From: Bacteroidota bacterium
GTDB lineage: Bacteria > Bacteroidota > Bacteroidia > JABDFU01
Reading direction: 5' to 3'
DNA: 64,000 nucleotides
NCBI GenBank assembly: GCA_013286385.1
Contig: JABDFU010000003.1
Span: 1 to 64,000 of the forward strand
In this document: positions 27,329 to 36,485 of the stretch, piece after piece
Numbering within the stretch: the stretch's first letter is position 1
Layout of the letters: each line of letters starts with the position of its first letter
Notes under the pieces: generated by a model
What the model saw: only the letters and a program-made list of their open reading frames with translations
Database searches by the model: none
Told to the model about the DNA's origin: nothing
Made by a program: the position numbers and the translations under genes

Positions 27329-30300
27329 ATGAATAAACTCTACAAGACTGTCCGGTTCCTGTTTCTTTTAATCCCCGGGTTGGGATTCGCCCAGGGGCCT
27401 GGAAATATCTGGTATTTCGGACAAAATGCAGGACTAACGTTTGCCTCGGGGAGCCCGGTAGCCCTTACCAATGGCAAGATTAACACCAATGAGGGTTGTT
27501 CGGTGGTTTCAGACTGCAGCGGAAACCTGCTGTTTTATACCGATGGGGTCACCGTCTGGACCAAAAACAATACTGCTATGCCCAACGGAACGGGGCTTCT
27601 GGGAAACTGGACGACTACCGAATCGTCTATTTGTGTTCCACTGCCGGGCTCAACTACAAAGTATCTGATTTTTAATCCAAGCGATATGTCCATGAATACA
27701 GGGTTCAATTATTCCACTGTTGACATGACCCTTAACGGGGGATTGGGAGATGTTGTAGCCGCAACCAAAAATACCTTTCTGCTGGATTCGGTTTCTGAAA
27801 AGGCAACCTCGGTAATAAATTCTGATGGAGTCAATTACTGGGTGATAACGACCTGTTACAAGAAACAATCAGGGGGATTTTATGCTTATTTAATTACTTC
27901 AGCTGGAGTCAGCGCCACGCCTGTTGTTACCAAAGGAGTGGGGATTGGTGTCGGAACAGATGATCTGGACGGCTATCTGAGGTTTTCCGCGGACGGAAAA
28001 AAACTCGCCCAGGCCTTCGAATCAAATGCAGGAATAGTGGAAACCTATGATTTTGACGCAACTACCGGAATTATTTCAAATGCCATGACCTTCCCCGGTC
28101 AGACCTGGTATACCCCCGGTTCGGGGCCCAATGAATATTACGGTGCCTACGGACTCGAATTTTCACCCAACGGAAATCTGCTCTACGTGGGTTATGAAAC
28201 GGCCGATTCGATATTTCAGTTTAATCTGGCGGCCGGAAGTTACACTGCCATCCTTGCAAGCGCAACCTGCGTAGGTGTTACCAAACTGGGAGCCCAGCAG
28301 GTAGGGGCTCTCCAACTGGGACCCAACGGAAAAATTTATGTGGCGACTTACGACAGTCCCGACCTGGGGGTAATCAACAGCCCTAATACAGTAGGGACAG
28401 CCTGCAATTACGTGGATGCGGGAGTTTCCCTTGGTGGAAAACTTTCCCTGATCGGTTTACCCAATTTTGTTACCAGCATTTTCAATCCTTTCCCAGCCAT
28501 TACAGCAAGCATTGCCAGTTCGAGTTCGCCTTCCTGCGCCGGTCGCAGCGATGGTTCTGCTGTGGCTTCCGCTACAGGAGGCAACGGAACATTTACCTAT
28601 TCCTGGAGCAATGGGCTCTCCGGCGCAACAGTAAGTAGCCTGGCTGCAGGAACCTATACGGTAACGGTTTCAGGAGTTGCGGGCAGCGGTTGCTCGAGCG
28701 GACCAAGCACGAACATATCGACAGTTACCATTACCGATCCCACAGCTATTGCGATAACAACCAGTTCTTCTCCCGAATCCTGCAGTCAAAGCAACGGAGC
28801 GGTTTGGATTACAGCAGTTTCAAACGGCAATCCTTCTTATACGTATTCCTGGTCGAGCGGAATTTCAGCAGTGACCTCATCGAATCTTGTCCACGGAACG
28901 TATACCGTCACGGTTACCGATGCTACGGGATGTTCGGCAACACAGTCCGCTTCTGTCTTTGAGCCGGTGCCGCTGACTGCTTCTGTCAGCGTATCCCAGA
29001 CGTCCTGCGGAAATTCAAATGGAAGCGTGGTTGTTACGGCAACCAACGGTTCTCCGGGATACTCCTATAAGTGGTCAAACGGCTCAAATGCAGCGACAAT
29101 AAGCAGTTTGCCAGCTTCCGGATTTACGGTAACAGTTACCGATTCCTGGGGATGCTCTGTAACAACGGAGGCGATCCTCAACGCCTCATCATCTCCTACG
29201 GCTCTGATTCAGGCAGCCAGCAACCCAACTTGTTTTGGACTGAATAACGGCAGCGCCGCTGTCACGGTATTCGGCGGCACAGCGAATTATACCTATACCT
29301 GGTCTCCATCAGGAGGGGCAGGAGCAACAGCTTCAGGAATCGGGGCAAATACCTATACCGTAACGGTTACGGATGCGGATGGATGCACCGGAACAAGTAC
29401 TGTTTTGGTGACGGCTCCTTCGGTAATTGATCCTGTTTCGGGTTCGCTTTCAGCAAGCTGCGGAAGCCCCAATGGCACTGCATTTGCTTCTTCAACAGGC
29501 GGAACGCCTGCCTACAGTTATTCCTGGAATACCGGCTCAACCGACTCCGTTGTGAGCGGATTGATTTCCGGAAGTTATTCCCTGACTGTTACGGATGCAA
29601 AAGGTTGTACCCAATCTCTGGTGCAGGTGGTTAACAATACAGGAGGGCCTGCACTAAGTTCAGGTATACTCAGTGAACCTTCCTGCAACGGAAGTTCAAA
29701 CGGAAGTGCTCAGGTTGGCATTTCGGGCGGTACGCCGGGATATAGTTACAGCTGGAGCAATGGATCGACTTCGTTTAACGGAGCTATTTCGGGTTCGGGA
29801 CTTACCCTCTCAGATTTAAGCGCCGGAACCTACAGTGTTACGATAACCGATGCCATAGGTTGTCAGGCTCAAAGCACAGTTTCGATTACGGCTCCGTCGG
29901 CCCTGATTTCTTCTTTGCCGGTATCGGCAAATGTTTCCTGTTTCGGGGGAAGCAATGGAATGATCGTATGCAATGTAACAGGCGGAACACCTGGGTATAC
30001 CTATTCCTGGAGCAACGGGCTGACAGGAACCTGTTCGATAGGTTTGGTTATTCCCGTTTCCGGTTTGGGAACAGGGGATTACAGCATTACGATAACGGAC
30101 GCGAATTCCTGCACTTCCTCTTCGGCGATTACCCTAACCCAGCCTTCGGCTATAGTGCCGGACATGAACGCCACTGATGCAAGCTGCGGTGCATCAAACG
30201 GCAGCGCAGAGGCAAGTGCCACAGGGGGAACGGGGTCTTATCTTTTTGTATGGAGCAATGGATTTTCAGGAGCAACCGGTTCGGGTTCGCTGGTCAGCGT

Positions 30301-31414
30301 CTCGGGTTTACTGGCCGGAAACTATACGGTGACCGTGACAGATGGAAATTCCTGCACCGTAACCGCGGTTACTACTGTTTCGAATCTGGGCGCTGCTTCT
30401 CTGAGTGTATCGTCGACTCAGACAGTTTGCACCGGAGGGTCAGCTGTTCTTTCAGCGGGTGCAAGCGGGGGTTCTGCCCCTTACACCTATTCGTGGAGCG
30501 CAGGACTTCCGGGCGGAACCAGTCAGACCGTCAGCCCCGACAGCACGACCACTTACCTGGTTTCTGTAAAGGATTCGGCCGGTTGCGCTTCAGTAGCCCA
30601 GGCCATTGTGGTAAAAGTTAATCCCTTGCCTAAGCTGAGCGTTAGTTCGGACATTGCAGCCGGCTGCGGAGCTCCGCTTTGCGTTCAGTTCACAGGAATT
30701 TCTTCCTCGGGTTGTTCAGGCGCCAAATGGAATTTCGGAGATTCGGATACTTCAGCAATCAATAATCCTTTGCATTGTTACAGCAGCACAGGTGTCTTTT
30801 CGGTAAGTTTCAGCTGTACCGACGCGAATGGCTGCAGTTCAACAAGCGTCAGCACGGGCATGATCAGCGTTTTTGCAAAACCAAAGGCGGCCTTTGACTA
30901 TACTCCAACTGTTGTAGTGCAGGGAAATCCAGTGAATTTCAGCAACCAAAGCACGGGCAGCACTTCCTACCTTTGGAAATTCAATGATCCTCATTCAGAA
31001 ACGGACAGCTCTTCAATAGCTGCCGATCCATCCCATACCTTTCAGGATACCGGTAAATACTGCATAATGCTGGTTGCCGGTTCAGCCAGTTGCGCAGATA
31101 CTACACAACATTGTATGGAAGTCGGACAGAAATGCAATTTTCCCGACAGCATACCCAATGTGTTTACACCTAACGGAGACGGAATAAATGATCAGTTCAA
31201 AGTAAAGGTTCTTGGTCTATCGGAGCTGAATTGCACACTGTATAATCGCTGGGGCATGCTGATTTACGAGTACAATGCCATGGATACAGGATGGGACGGC
31301 CGTACCTATGCCGAAAGCAACGCACCCGTCGGTACGTATTACTATATCTTCAATGCAACCTGTATGGACGGCACTAAAAAAGAAGCGAATGGTTTTGTGG
31401 AACTGCTTCGGTGA
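27329..31414 (+). CDS. Large T9SS-secreted protein with SprB repeats, PKD domains and type B sorting domain
   Basis: A surface or secreted protein of about 1361 residues. I start it at the ATG at 27329 because MNKLYKTVRFLFLLIPGLGFAQ is a clear signal peptide; the frame extends to a TTG at 27290. Residues 20-370 are a beta-propeller-like head (NIWYFGQNAGLTFASG, LLFYTDGVTVW). Eight SprB-type repeats follow, each with C...NGS...GG...Y.YSWSNG...AGTYTVTVTD..GC. Then come an Ig-like and two PKD domains (WNFGDSDTS, YLWKFNDPHSE). The C-terminus is the type B 'gliding motility-associated' sorting domain (VFTPNGDGINDQF, WDGR, APVGTYYY). Its divergent neighbour is the propeller sensor, only 48 bases away. 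Confidence 0.93.
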   Translation: MNKLYKTVRFLFLLIPGLGFAQGPGNIWYFGQNAGLTFASGSPVALTNGKINTNEGCSVVSDCSGNLLFYTDGVTVWTKNNTAMPNGTGLLGNWTTTESSICVPLPGSTTKYLIFNPSDMSMNTGFNYSTVDMTLNGGLGDVVAATKNTFLLDSVSEKATSVINSDGVNYWVITTCYKKQSGGFYAYLITSAGVSATPVVTKGVGIGVGTDDLDGYLRFSADGKKLAQAFESNAGIVETYDFDATTGIISNAMTFPGQTWYTPGSGPNEYYGAYGLEFSPNGNLLYVGYETADSIFQFNLAAGSYTAILASATCVGVTKLGAQQVGALQLGPNGKIYVATYDSPDLGVINSPNTVGTACNYVDAGVSLGGKLSLIGLPNFVTSIFNPFPAITASIASSSSPSCAGRSDGSAVASATGGNGTFTYSWSNGLSGATVSSLAAGTYTVTVSGVAGSGCSSGPSTNISTVTITDPTAIAITTSSSPESCSQSNGAVWITAVSNGNPSYTYSWSSGISAVTSSNLVHGTYTVTVTDATGCSATQSASVFEPVPLTASVSVSQTSCGNSNGSVVVTATNGSPGYSYKWSNGSNAATISSLPASGFTVTVTDSWGCSVTTEAILNASSSPTALIQAASNPTCFGLNNGSAAVTVFGGTANYTYTWSPSGGAGATASGIGANTYTVTVTDADGCTGTSTVLVTAPSVIDPVSGSLSASCGSPNGTAFASSTGGTPAYSYSWNTGSTDSVVSGLISGSYSLTVTDAKGCTQSLVQVVNNTGGPALSSGILSEPSCNGSSNGSAQVGISGGTPGYSYSWSNGSTSFNGAISGSGLTLSDLSAGTYSVTITDAIGCQAQSTVSITAPSALISSLPVSANVSCFGGSNGMIVCNVTGGTPGYTYSWSNGLTGTCSIGLVIPVSGLGTGDYSITITDANSCTSSSAITLTQPSAIVPDMNATDASCGASNGSAEASATGGTGSYLFVWSNGFSGATGSGSLVSVSGLLAGNYTVTVTDGNSCTVTAVTTVSNLGAASLSVSSTQTVCTGGSAVLSAGASGGSAPYTYSWSAGLPGGTSQTVSPDSTTTYLVSVKDSAGCASVAQAIVVKVNPLPKLSVSSDIAAGCGAPLCVQFTGISSSGCSGAKWNFGDSDTSAINNPLHCYSSTGVFSVSFSCTDANGCSSTSVSTGMISVFAKPKAAFDYTPTVVVQGNPVNFSNQSTGSTSYLWKFNDPHSETDSSSIAADPSHTFQDTGKYCIMLVAGSASCADTTQHCMEVGQKCNFPDSIPNVFTPNGDGINDQFKVKVLGLSELNCTLYNRWGMLIYEYNAMDTGWDGRTYAESNAPVGTYYYIFNATCMDGTKKEANGFVELLR

Positions 31415-32377
31415 TTAGTTGTCTAAAACAAAGACCCGGGATATATTAAATCCGAACTTAAATCCTCCCTTGGTCCAGGTATCCGTGGTATTGGTTAAAA
31501 AAGAGTTTTCGAGAATGGCTGAAGCGTTGGTAAAATTGATGTGAAAAACGTGCCCGCCTGTTTCAATCTCAATGCCGACGGCTATCGGATCGTAATAGGG
31601 TAGGACGGTGTTGTTCATTCGGTATTCAGAAAAAATATGGAAGTAGTCAGCCATGATGGCCACCCGCTTTGCAACTTTCATACGAAACGCCGCCCCGAGT
31701 GCAAATAAATCATTTTCATCCTGTGAGTTGTTGGACGGATTGACGTACTCCTTTACGAAATTTCGGTGCTCATAAGTGGGCAGCAGCTCAAAGGAAAAGT
31801 TACGGGAGAATTTACGGGCCAAAATCAACTGACTGACATAGGAAAGACGGTCCGTAAATTTATAAACGCTGTCGCTGGTACCGGTATACAGATTGGCCGT
31901 AAGCATTGGGGTTAAGGCGACAACTTCGTAAAAGGCAGCCGAAAGGGGCACATGATTGTCGGTGGTTTGTTCGAGAAATCTCCATTTGTAATTGAAGTCG
32001 AGCATTTCATCGATCTTGCTTCGTCCGATGCCAACGGCCATGTTGTCGGTAAGGCCGTAGTCAAATGAAATACGAACGTCAGAGATATTATCCCATCCGT
32101 ATAAATCATGCGGCCCTCCCCCACTCTGGGAGCCGGCGTTTCCGAAGCGGTGAGTGATTCTAAAATCAAGACAGTGCTTTTTTACCGTTTCGGTGGATTG
32201 GGCGCTGATGACCTTCGTGGTCTTGAAGGTGGCGAATACCCGCTCGTGCTTTTTAACTGAGTCTGCTGTATTGACCAGACTGAGTAAATCCTGCTGGGCG
32301 GCAGCAGACAGGCTGCCGAGCAGGGAAAGCAAAATAACAGCACGTAAAACAAAAGGTGTCTTTGAATTTTTCATCAT
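31415..32377 (-). CDS. DUF5777 family outer-membrane beta-barrel protein
   Basis: A 320-residue exported protein with a signal peptide ending SLSAAAQQ. The mature part shows alternating strands typical of an outer-membrane barrel. The family stretches LDFRITHRFG, then GPHDLYGWDNISDVRISFDYGLTDNMAVGIGRSK, quoted here as GWDNISDVRISFDYGLT and NMAVGIGRSK, mark DUF5777. It ends exactly where the SprB-repeat gene ends on the other strand. It lies downstream of the YceI and haem-protein genes, with which it probably forms an operon; this trio recurs in Bacteroidota and may handle oxidative damage or lipids, an inference. Confidence 0.88.
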   Translation of the reverse strand: MMKNSKTPFVLRAVILLSLLGSLSAAAQQDLLSLVNTADSVKKHERVFATFKTTKVISAQSTETVKKHCLDFRITHRFGNAGSQSGGGPHDLYGWDNISDVRISFDYGLTDNMAVGIGRSKIDEMLDFNYKWRFLEQTTDNHVPLSAAFYEVVALTPMLTANLYTGTSDSVYKFTDRLSYVSQLILARKFSRNFSFELLPTYEHRNFVKEYVNPSNNSQDENDLFALGAAFRMKVAKRVAIMADYFHIFSEYRMNNTVLPYYDPIAVGIEIETGGHVFHINFTNASAILENSFLTNTTDTWTKGGFKFGFNISRVFVLDN

Positions 32378-32424
32378 GTTTCTACTGAATTCGTGGAGTG
32401 GATTTCGGTTTTTTTTAGCGAATT

Positions 32425-32982
32425 TTATTTTTTAGCGGGAAGCGCATAGGGATCCAGGGTTGAGTTGACCGTAACCTCGATGTCTTCGGCGATGTTCTGA
32501 TTGACCACACTGGGTATTTTGATGTTGTAATCGGCAATGTGAATTTTAAACTTAGTAAACAGTACCAGTTGCTTGCCGCTGACCTTTACTGTGCCTGAAA
32601 AGGCAATGGGCTTTTCGACCCCATGCATATTGAGCGTACCGGATACGGTGACATTCATCAGGGTATCTCTGCTGAGCGTCAGCTTTTCTTTGATTTTTCC
32701 TTTAAATATGGCATCGGGATATTTATCACTCTCCAGGTAGTTTTCATTGAAATGTTCCTGCATAAGTGAGGAATGAAAAATAAAACCCTGCATGGGTATT
32801 TTTACCTGGACATCTCCCGAAGATGCATTCATAACGGGTTTGCAACTTGTATTCAGGGCCTTGATGTCTTCAACGGTACTGGCCGAAAAAAAACCGATTT
32901 CGCAGGCTTTTGACATGTAGATCTGGGCTCTGACAGTCGCGACTGAAATCAGCAAGGCGAGGAAACAAAGAATTTTTTTCAT
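32425..32982 (-). CDS. YceI family periplasmic protein
   Basis: A 185-residue exported lipocalin-like protein of the YceI family (polyisoprenoid binding in characterised members). I use the ATG at 32982 (MKKILCFLALLISVATVRAQ, a clear signal peptide) rather than an in-frame ATG at 33003. Family features are the SASTVEDIKALNTS start of the barrel, FNENYLESDKYPDAIFKGKI, and the late VSGTLNMHGVEKPIAFSGTV. It is flanked in the same direction by the DUF5777 gene (47 bases away) and the CX4CH protein gene (49 bases). Confidence 0.92.
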   Translation of the reverse strand: MKKILCFLALLISVATVRAQIYMSKACEIGFFSASTVEDIKALNTSCKPVMNASSGDVQVKIPMQGFIFHSSLMQEHFNENYLESDKYPDAIFKGKIKEKLTLSRDTLMNVTVSGTLNMHGVEKPIAFSGTVKVSGKQLVLFTKFKIHIADYNIKIPSVVNQNIAEDIEVTVNSTLDPYALPAKK

Positions 32983-33031
32983 ACGGCAGGATTTAATTTT
33001 CATTTGGAGAACTACTTTTCATTGACAGAAA

Positions 33032-33454
33032 CTAATTATCAGGTGCTCCGGCATTGATCCAGGAGGTTATCTGCGCAATCTGACAGGCCGTTATGCTGCC
33101 GGAAGCCGGCATGGGTGGATTGGAACCCGTATGATTCACTCTGTTTTTCATATCTGCGGTTGCACTTCGGGCATCCGCAATGACATTTGCAGGAATGGTG
33201 AAATCATCCGGGGCAGTGCTACCGTGATAATGACATCCCGGTATGGCACAGCTGACATTGATAATGGGCAGAATGTTTTTTGAAAAGCTGATGTTCATCG
33301 TGCAACTGTCGGGCAGGTTCGAAAGAAGTGGCGCTCTGTTGCGGGTGCAGGATGTCTGAAACACTAAATAACAACCTGTTAATACAACGCCCAACATAGA
33401 AATTACCCGAAAAAAAGGCTTTGAAACTGATTTTGAAGAAGGATTGATTTTCAT
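33032..33454 (-). CDS. Exported c-type cytochrome-like protein with CX4CH motif
   Basis: A 140-residue exported protein beginning at the ATG at 33454. A hydrophobic N-terminus (FFRVISMLGVVLTGCYLVFQ) may be a lipoprotein signal with Cys or a membrane anchor. The mature part has NILPIINVSCAIPGCHYHG, where haem could attach through a CX4CH motif instead of CXXCH, and a later MPASG Met candidate. It ends with CQIAQITSWINAGAPDN, the standard tail of Bacteroidota single-haem proteins of this kind. It is the first gene of the operon with YceI and DUF5777. Direct 12-bp repeats lie just upstream. Confidence 0.8.
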   Translation of the reverse strand: MKINPSSKSVSKPFFRVISMLGVVLTGCYLVFQTSCTRNRAPLLSNLPDSCTMNISFSKNILPIINVSCAIPGCHYHGSTAPDDFTIPANVIADARSATADMKNRVNHTGSNPPMPASGSITACQIAQITSWINAGAPDN

Positions 33455-33468
33455 CCGAAGCAACTTTT

Positions 33469-33495
33469 TTTTAAATATACAGCTTTTAAATATAC
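33469..33495. repeat. Direct 12-bp repeats in a divergent promoter
   Basis: TTTTAAATATAC occurs at 33469-33480 and again at 33484-33495, a 15-bp period, in the 65 bases between the divergent cytochrome-like gene and cytochrome c gene. Such a site could bind a regulator or be duplicated promoter sequence. Confidence 0.5.
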
Positions 33496-33519
33496 GTATT
33501 TCAGGATAACTTTACATCA

Positions 33520-33921
33520 ATGAACAGAATTGTAGCAGCTGTCGTAGCGGGTATTGTTTGCCTTATAATTGTTTCGGCATTCAGCGGAAAAAACGGCTGG
33601 CAGGCTCCCAGGGAGGCCGAAAGCAGAAAAAATCCGTTGGCAAATGACCCAAAGGCTGCGAAGGCCGGTGCTGTGCTTTACAAACAGTACTGTGAAATTT
33701 GTCACGGCTCCAAAGGGAAGGGAGACGGAACCGCAGAATCCGGACTGCAGACGCCTTTAAACAGTTTAGCCTCGGAGACTACTCAGAAGAATGCAGACGG
33801 AACTGTTTTCTGGAAAATAAGTACGGGGCATGCTCAAATGCCTGCCTATAAATCGTTGCTTACCGATCAGCAGATCTGGCAACTGGTTAATTTTGTAAAA
33901 ACCTTAGGAAAGAAAATTTAA
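33520..33921 (+). CDS. Monohaem cytochrome c
   Basis: A 133-residue exported class I cytochrome c. A signal or anchor helix covers about residues 3-21 (RIVAAVVAGIVCLIIVSAF). The haem motif is CEICH in YKQYCEICHGSKGKGDG and the axial Met lies in HAQMPAYKSLL, with a C-terminal helix IWQLVNFVKTLGKK. It likely carries electrons in the periplasm. It is divergent from the CX4CH protein operon and convergent with the proline dehydrogenase gene, overlapping its end by four bases. Confidence 0.93.
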   Translation: MNRIVAAVVAGIVCLIIVSAFSGKNGWQAPREAESRKNPLANDPKAAKAGAVLYKQYCEICHGSKGKGDGTAESGLQTPLNSLASETTQKNADGTVFWKISTGHAQMPAYKSLLTDQQIWQLVNFVKTLGKKI

Positions 33922-35096
33922 GACTGTGGGGCATGCCTGCGTTTTTTCTCTTCTGAAATCAGGCGGAGTTCGCGACTCATCTGGCCTGCAATAGAGGTGT
34001 TTTCCTGGGCGCGACGCACCAGATAAGGAAGTACCGATTTTACAGGACCATAGGGAAGGTATTTGGTCACATTGTATCCCGACTCGGCAAGGTTATAGGT
34101 AATGTGATCACTCATGCCAAAAAGCTGGGAGCAGCAGATACGCTTGTCAGTATTGGGAATTCCCAGCTCTTTCATTTTAGCTACCAGGTGAAGTGTGCTG
34201 GCTTCGTTGTGCGTGCCGGCGCATATACTGACGATATCAATATTTTCAAGGCAAAGGTCTAAGGCCTTGTCGTAATCCCTGTCAGTATCTGCTTTCAGAC
34301 TGTGTACCGGTGATTTGTAACCCATCTGATGGGCCCTTTCATTTTCCTTTTCCCAATAAGCGCCCCGGACCAGTTTAAGCCCGATGAAAATATGCTCTTT
34401 ACGCGCCCAGATGATCAGTTGTTTTATATAGTCAAGCCGGTCCCAACGGTACAGCTGAGCAGTAGTCTGGATAATCGCCTTTTTTGTATTGTACTTTTTC
34501 ATCATTTCTTCGGTCAGGCTGTCAATGGCCCCCTGCAGGCAATAATCTTCGGCATCAATGTAAATGGGTACGTCGCTCGCTTCACAACTCGCGCATATCT
34601 CATGGTATCGCGCTTTGAGGGCGTCCAGCTCCTTTTGTTCTTCTGCAGTAAGCGCTTTTTTATCGTTTACTTTTACCAGCAGATCGTGACGGGCAATGCC
34701 TGTGAGTTTTAAGCAGGTATAAGGTATGGAACGGTTGGTTTTGGCCAGGGCAACTATGCGTAATAGTTCGTCCCTGGTGTTGTCGAAATCTTCTTCGCGT
34801 TCTTTTCCTTCGATGGAGTAATCGAGTATGGATCCTACATTAACTTTCTTAAGCAAGGCGACAACACTTTCGCTTTCTTGGAGTGTTTCGCCGGCGCAGA
34901 ACTGTTTAAAAATGGTCGCTTTAACCAAGGGACCGATGGGCAGTCCTATTTTTAATGCCTGCACAGTGAGTCGGGAAAAAAAATTAACCAGGATGGGTTT
35001 TTGCATTAGCCTGAAAAGCCAATAGGAACGGTTAAGCTGACCGTCGTTTTTTAACGCGAATGCCTTTTGGGTATTGTCAAAATCAAGGTTAGCCAT
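33918..35096 (-). CDS. Proline dehydrogenase
   Basis: FAD-dependent oxidation of proline to pyrroline-5-carboxylate, passing electrons to quinone. The 392-residue monofunctional form carries the PutA-type barrel: GSILDYSIEGKE, LKLTGIARHDLL, YIDAEDYCLQGAID, LKLVRGAYWEKEN, and the substrate-binding end YLVRRAQENTSIAGQMSREL. No P5C dehydrogenase domain or neighbour is visible. It starts with MANLDFDNTQKAFALKND, typical of Bacteroidota homologues. Confidence 0.95.
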   Translation of the reverse strand: MANLDFDNTQKAFALKNDGQLNRSYWLFRLMQKPILVNFFSRLTVQALKIGLPIGPLVKATIFKQFCAGETLQESESVVALLKKVNVGSILDYSIEGKEREEDFDNTRDELLRIVALAKTNRSIPYTCLKLTGIARHDLLVKVNDKKALTAEEQKELDALKARYHEICASCEASDVPIYIDAEDYCLQGAIDSLTEEMMKKYNTKKAIIQTTAQLYRWDRLDYIKQLIIWARKEHIFIGLKLVRGAYWEKENERAHQMGYKSPVHSLKADTDRDYDKALDLCLENIDIVSICAGTHNEASTLHLVAKMKELGIPNTDKRICCSQLFGMSDHITYNLAESGYNVTKYLPYGPVKSVLPYLVRRAQENTSIAGQMSRELRLISEEKKRRHAPQS

Positions 35097-35141
35097 AGTT
35101 GTTCTGAAACTGTTGATACCGGTAGCCGTGCTGGGTGTTTC

Positions 35142-35480
35142 TTATTTGCTCAGGGGCCCCATGGTGAGCACGTATTTTAAAATCAACTGCTGCTTATCCT
35201 GACTGAGGACTTCTTGCTTCGCTTTATGATTCACCTTGGTGACCATATCAGGAACCAATTTGTTCCACTCGGTTTCGGAAAAGGACCTCGGGTTCTTAAG
35301 GTCATGGCAGGTATTGCAGTTGGCCTCGTAAATTGATTTTCCTTCGTTGAGCTCGGCCAGCGTATAACCGGGGAATTTTTTAGCGCCGCGGTCGACGTCG
35401 GTTTGACTCGGAGGACTTAGTTTTTTGGAACAGGCGGCTGCCAGCAGGATTACGGCCAAAGCTAAGGTGATTTTTTTCAT
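35142..35480 (-). CDS. Small cytochrome c-type lipoprotein
   Basis: A 112-residue protein with a lipoprotein signal (MKKITLALAVILLAAAC, Cys17) and one haem-binding CNTCH in YEANCNTCHDLKNP. The motif MVTKVNHKA and tail QQLILKYVLTMGPLSK follow; the Met near the end may be the axial ligand. It is a membrane-tethered monohaem protein of unknown partner, separated from proline dehydrogenase by 45 bases in the same direction. A TAAATTTG element lies 30 bases before its start. Confidence 0.88.
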   Translation of the reverse strand: MKKITLALAVILLAAACSKKLSPPSQTDVDRGAKKFPGYTLAELNEGKSIYEANCNTCHDLKNPRSFSETEWNKLVPDMVTKVNHKAKQEVLSQDKQQLILKYVLTMGPLSK

Positions 35481-35509
35481 ATAGTGGTTTATTTCGTTCG
35501 CAATTTACT

Positions 35510-35517
35510 CAAATTTA
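35510..35517 (-). promoter_or_regulatory. Candidate -7 element for the small cytochrome lipoprotein gene
   Basis: TAAATTTG on the minus strand, full match to TAnnTTTG, 30 bases before the ATG at 35480. No convincing -33 element was seen. Confidence 0.4.
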
Positions 35518-35539
35518 AAGGGAATTTCCTTAAATTCAG

Positions 35540-35547
35540 TAAGTTTG
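35540..35547 (+). promoter_or_regulatory. Candidate -7 element with very short leader
   Basis: TAAGTTTG ends four bases before the ATG at 35552, so transcription would begin at or next to the start codon. No -33 TTG was seen at the right spacing. Confidence 0.35.
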
Positions 35548-35551
35548 TCTG

Positions 35552-36334
35552 ATGTCAACTAAATTTTATTCCTCCTTTTTAGTTGCCCTTTTGACTATTG
35601 GATATTCTGGTAATGCCCAATGGCATTACGGTTCGGCTTTCGTTAGTGCAAACGGCGATACGCTGAACAAACTGGACAAAAACGGATTTTACGACGGATT
35701 TTACCTGTTCAGTCAGAAAAATTTTTTAAACCCCAATGTGGATTATCTTCTTGGGAATTTTGAACACGGGATCCCCACAGGTATGTGGATAGATCACGCC
35801 AAAGACGGCAGTTACTCGATTGGCCAATACAGTTGCGGGGTTGGGTTTTCACCGGATGGAAAAGGCGGCTGGATAAAAAAAAAGGAAGGCATTGATCAGA
35901 AAACAGGGGTTTGGCAGTATTACGATAAAGAGGGTAAGCCGGCCAGGACCATGCGCTACCTGAGAAGTGAAACGCACAAAGGAAAGCTGGAGCAAACCTT
36001 TCAGCAGGATTCTGCAGGAAAGTTTGTACGTATAGAATATAAATTTGAAAGCCGGCAAAAAAAAGCCGGCGTAGCCCGGAAAATGGTCTACAAAACCTAT
36101 ACGGTCAGGGGTATTCCGCTAGATTTAAAAATCGAAAGTTCCCGGAAAACGATTACCTGCAGTTATTATCCGGACGGGAAAATCAGGCTGTCAAAAGTCT
36201 TCAAGCAGCGGAAATTCCTTAAACGCATCGTGACGATTACGATTACAAAAGATTATCATCCAGACGGGGATCTGAAAACAAAAACGAAGATCAGGTTGCT
36301 GAAACCGGTTGATCCGCATCCGGATGCATGCTAA
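35552..36334 (+). CDS. Exported MORN-like repeat protein
   Basis: A 260-residue exported protein; signal peptide MSTKFYSSFLVALLTIGYSGNAQ. The mature part has MORN-like units common in Bacteroidota secreted proteins: FYDGFYLFSQ, GNFEHGIPTGMWIDHAKDGS, QKTGVWQYYDKEGKP and SYYPDGKIRLSKV. These beta-hairpin repeats often bind ligands or membranes; no enzyme motif is visible. The 151 bases after it hold no supported feature. Confidence 0.8.
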   Translation: MSTKFYSSFLVALLTIGYSGNAQWHYGSAFVSANGDTLNKLDKNGFYDGFYLFSQKNFLNPNVDYLLGNFEHGIPTGMWIDHAKDGSYSIGQYSCGVGFSPDGKGGWIKKKEGIDQKTGVWQYYDKEGKPARTMRYLRSETHKGKLEQTFQQDSAGKFVRIEYKFESRQKKAGVARKMVYKTYTVRGIPLDLKIESSRKTITCSYYPDGKIRLSKVFKQRKFLKRIVTITITKDYHPDGDLKTKTKIRLLKPVDPHPDAC

Positions 36335-36485
36335 ACGTTTAAGTGACAGGAATCAGAATCAGGTGAAGCGCGGATTTTAGTATTTTATTCTCAACAAGAC
36401 CATTTTGTCAAATTTTCATTTTTTATAGGTCTGGAATAAGCAAGAAACATTATATCTGAACTTGGGATCTTACCGCTTATTTTTT

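Noticed and set aside
28500..30400. Regular repeats that could suggest a CRISPR array or satellite
   Set aside because: They are protein-level SprB repeats of about 80 codons with diverged DNA, within one open frame.
33509..33516. TAACTTTA as promoter element of the cytochrome c gene
   Set aside because: Last base does not fit TAnnTTTG and no upstream element is at the right distance; the direct repeats nearby make it hard to judge.
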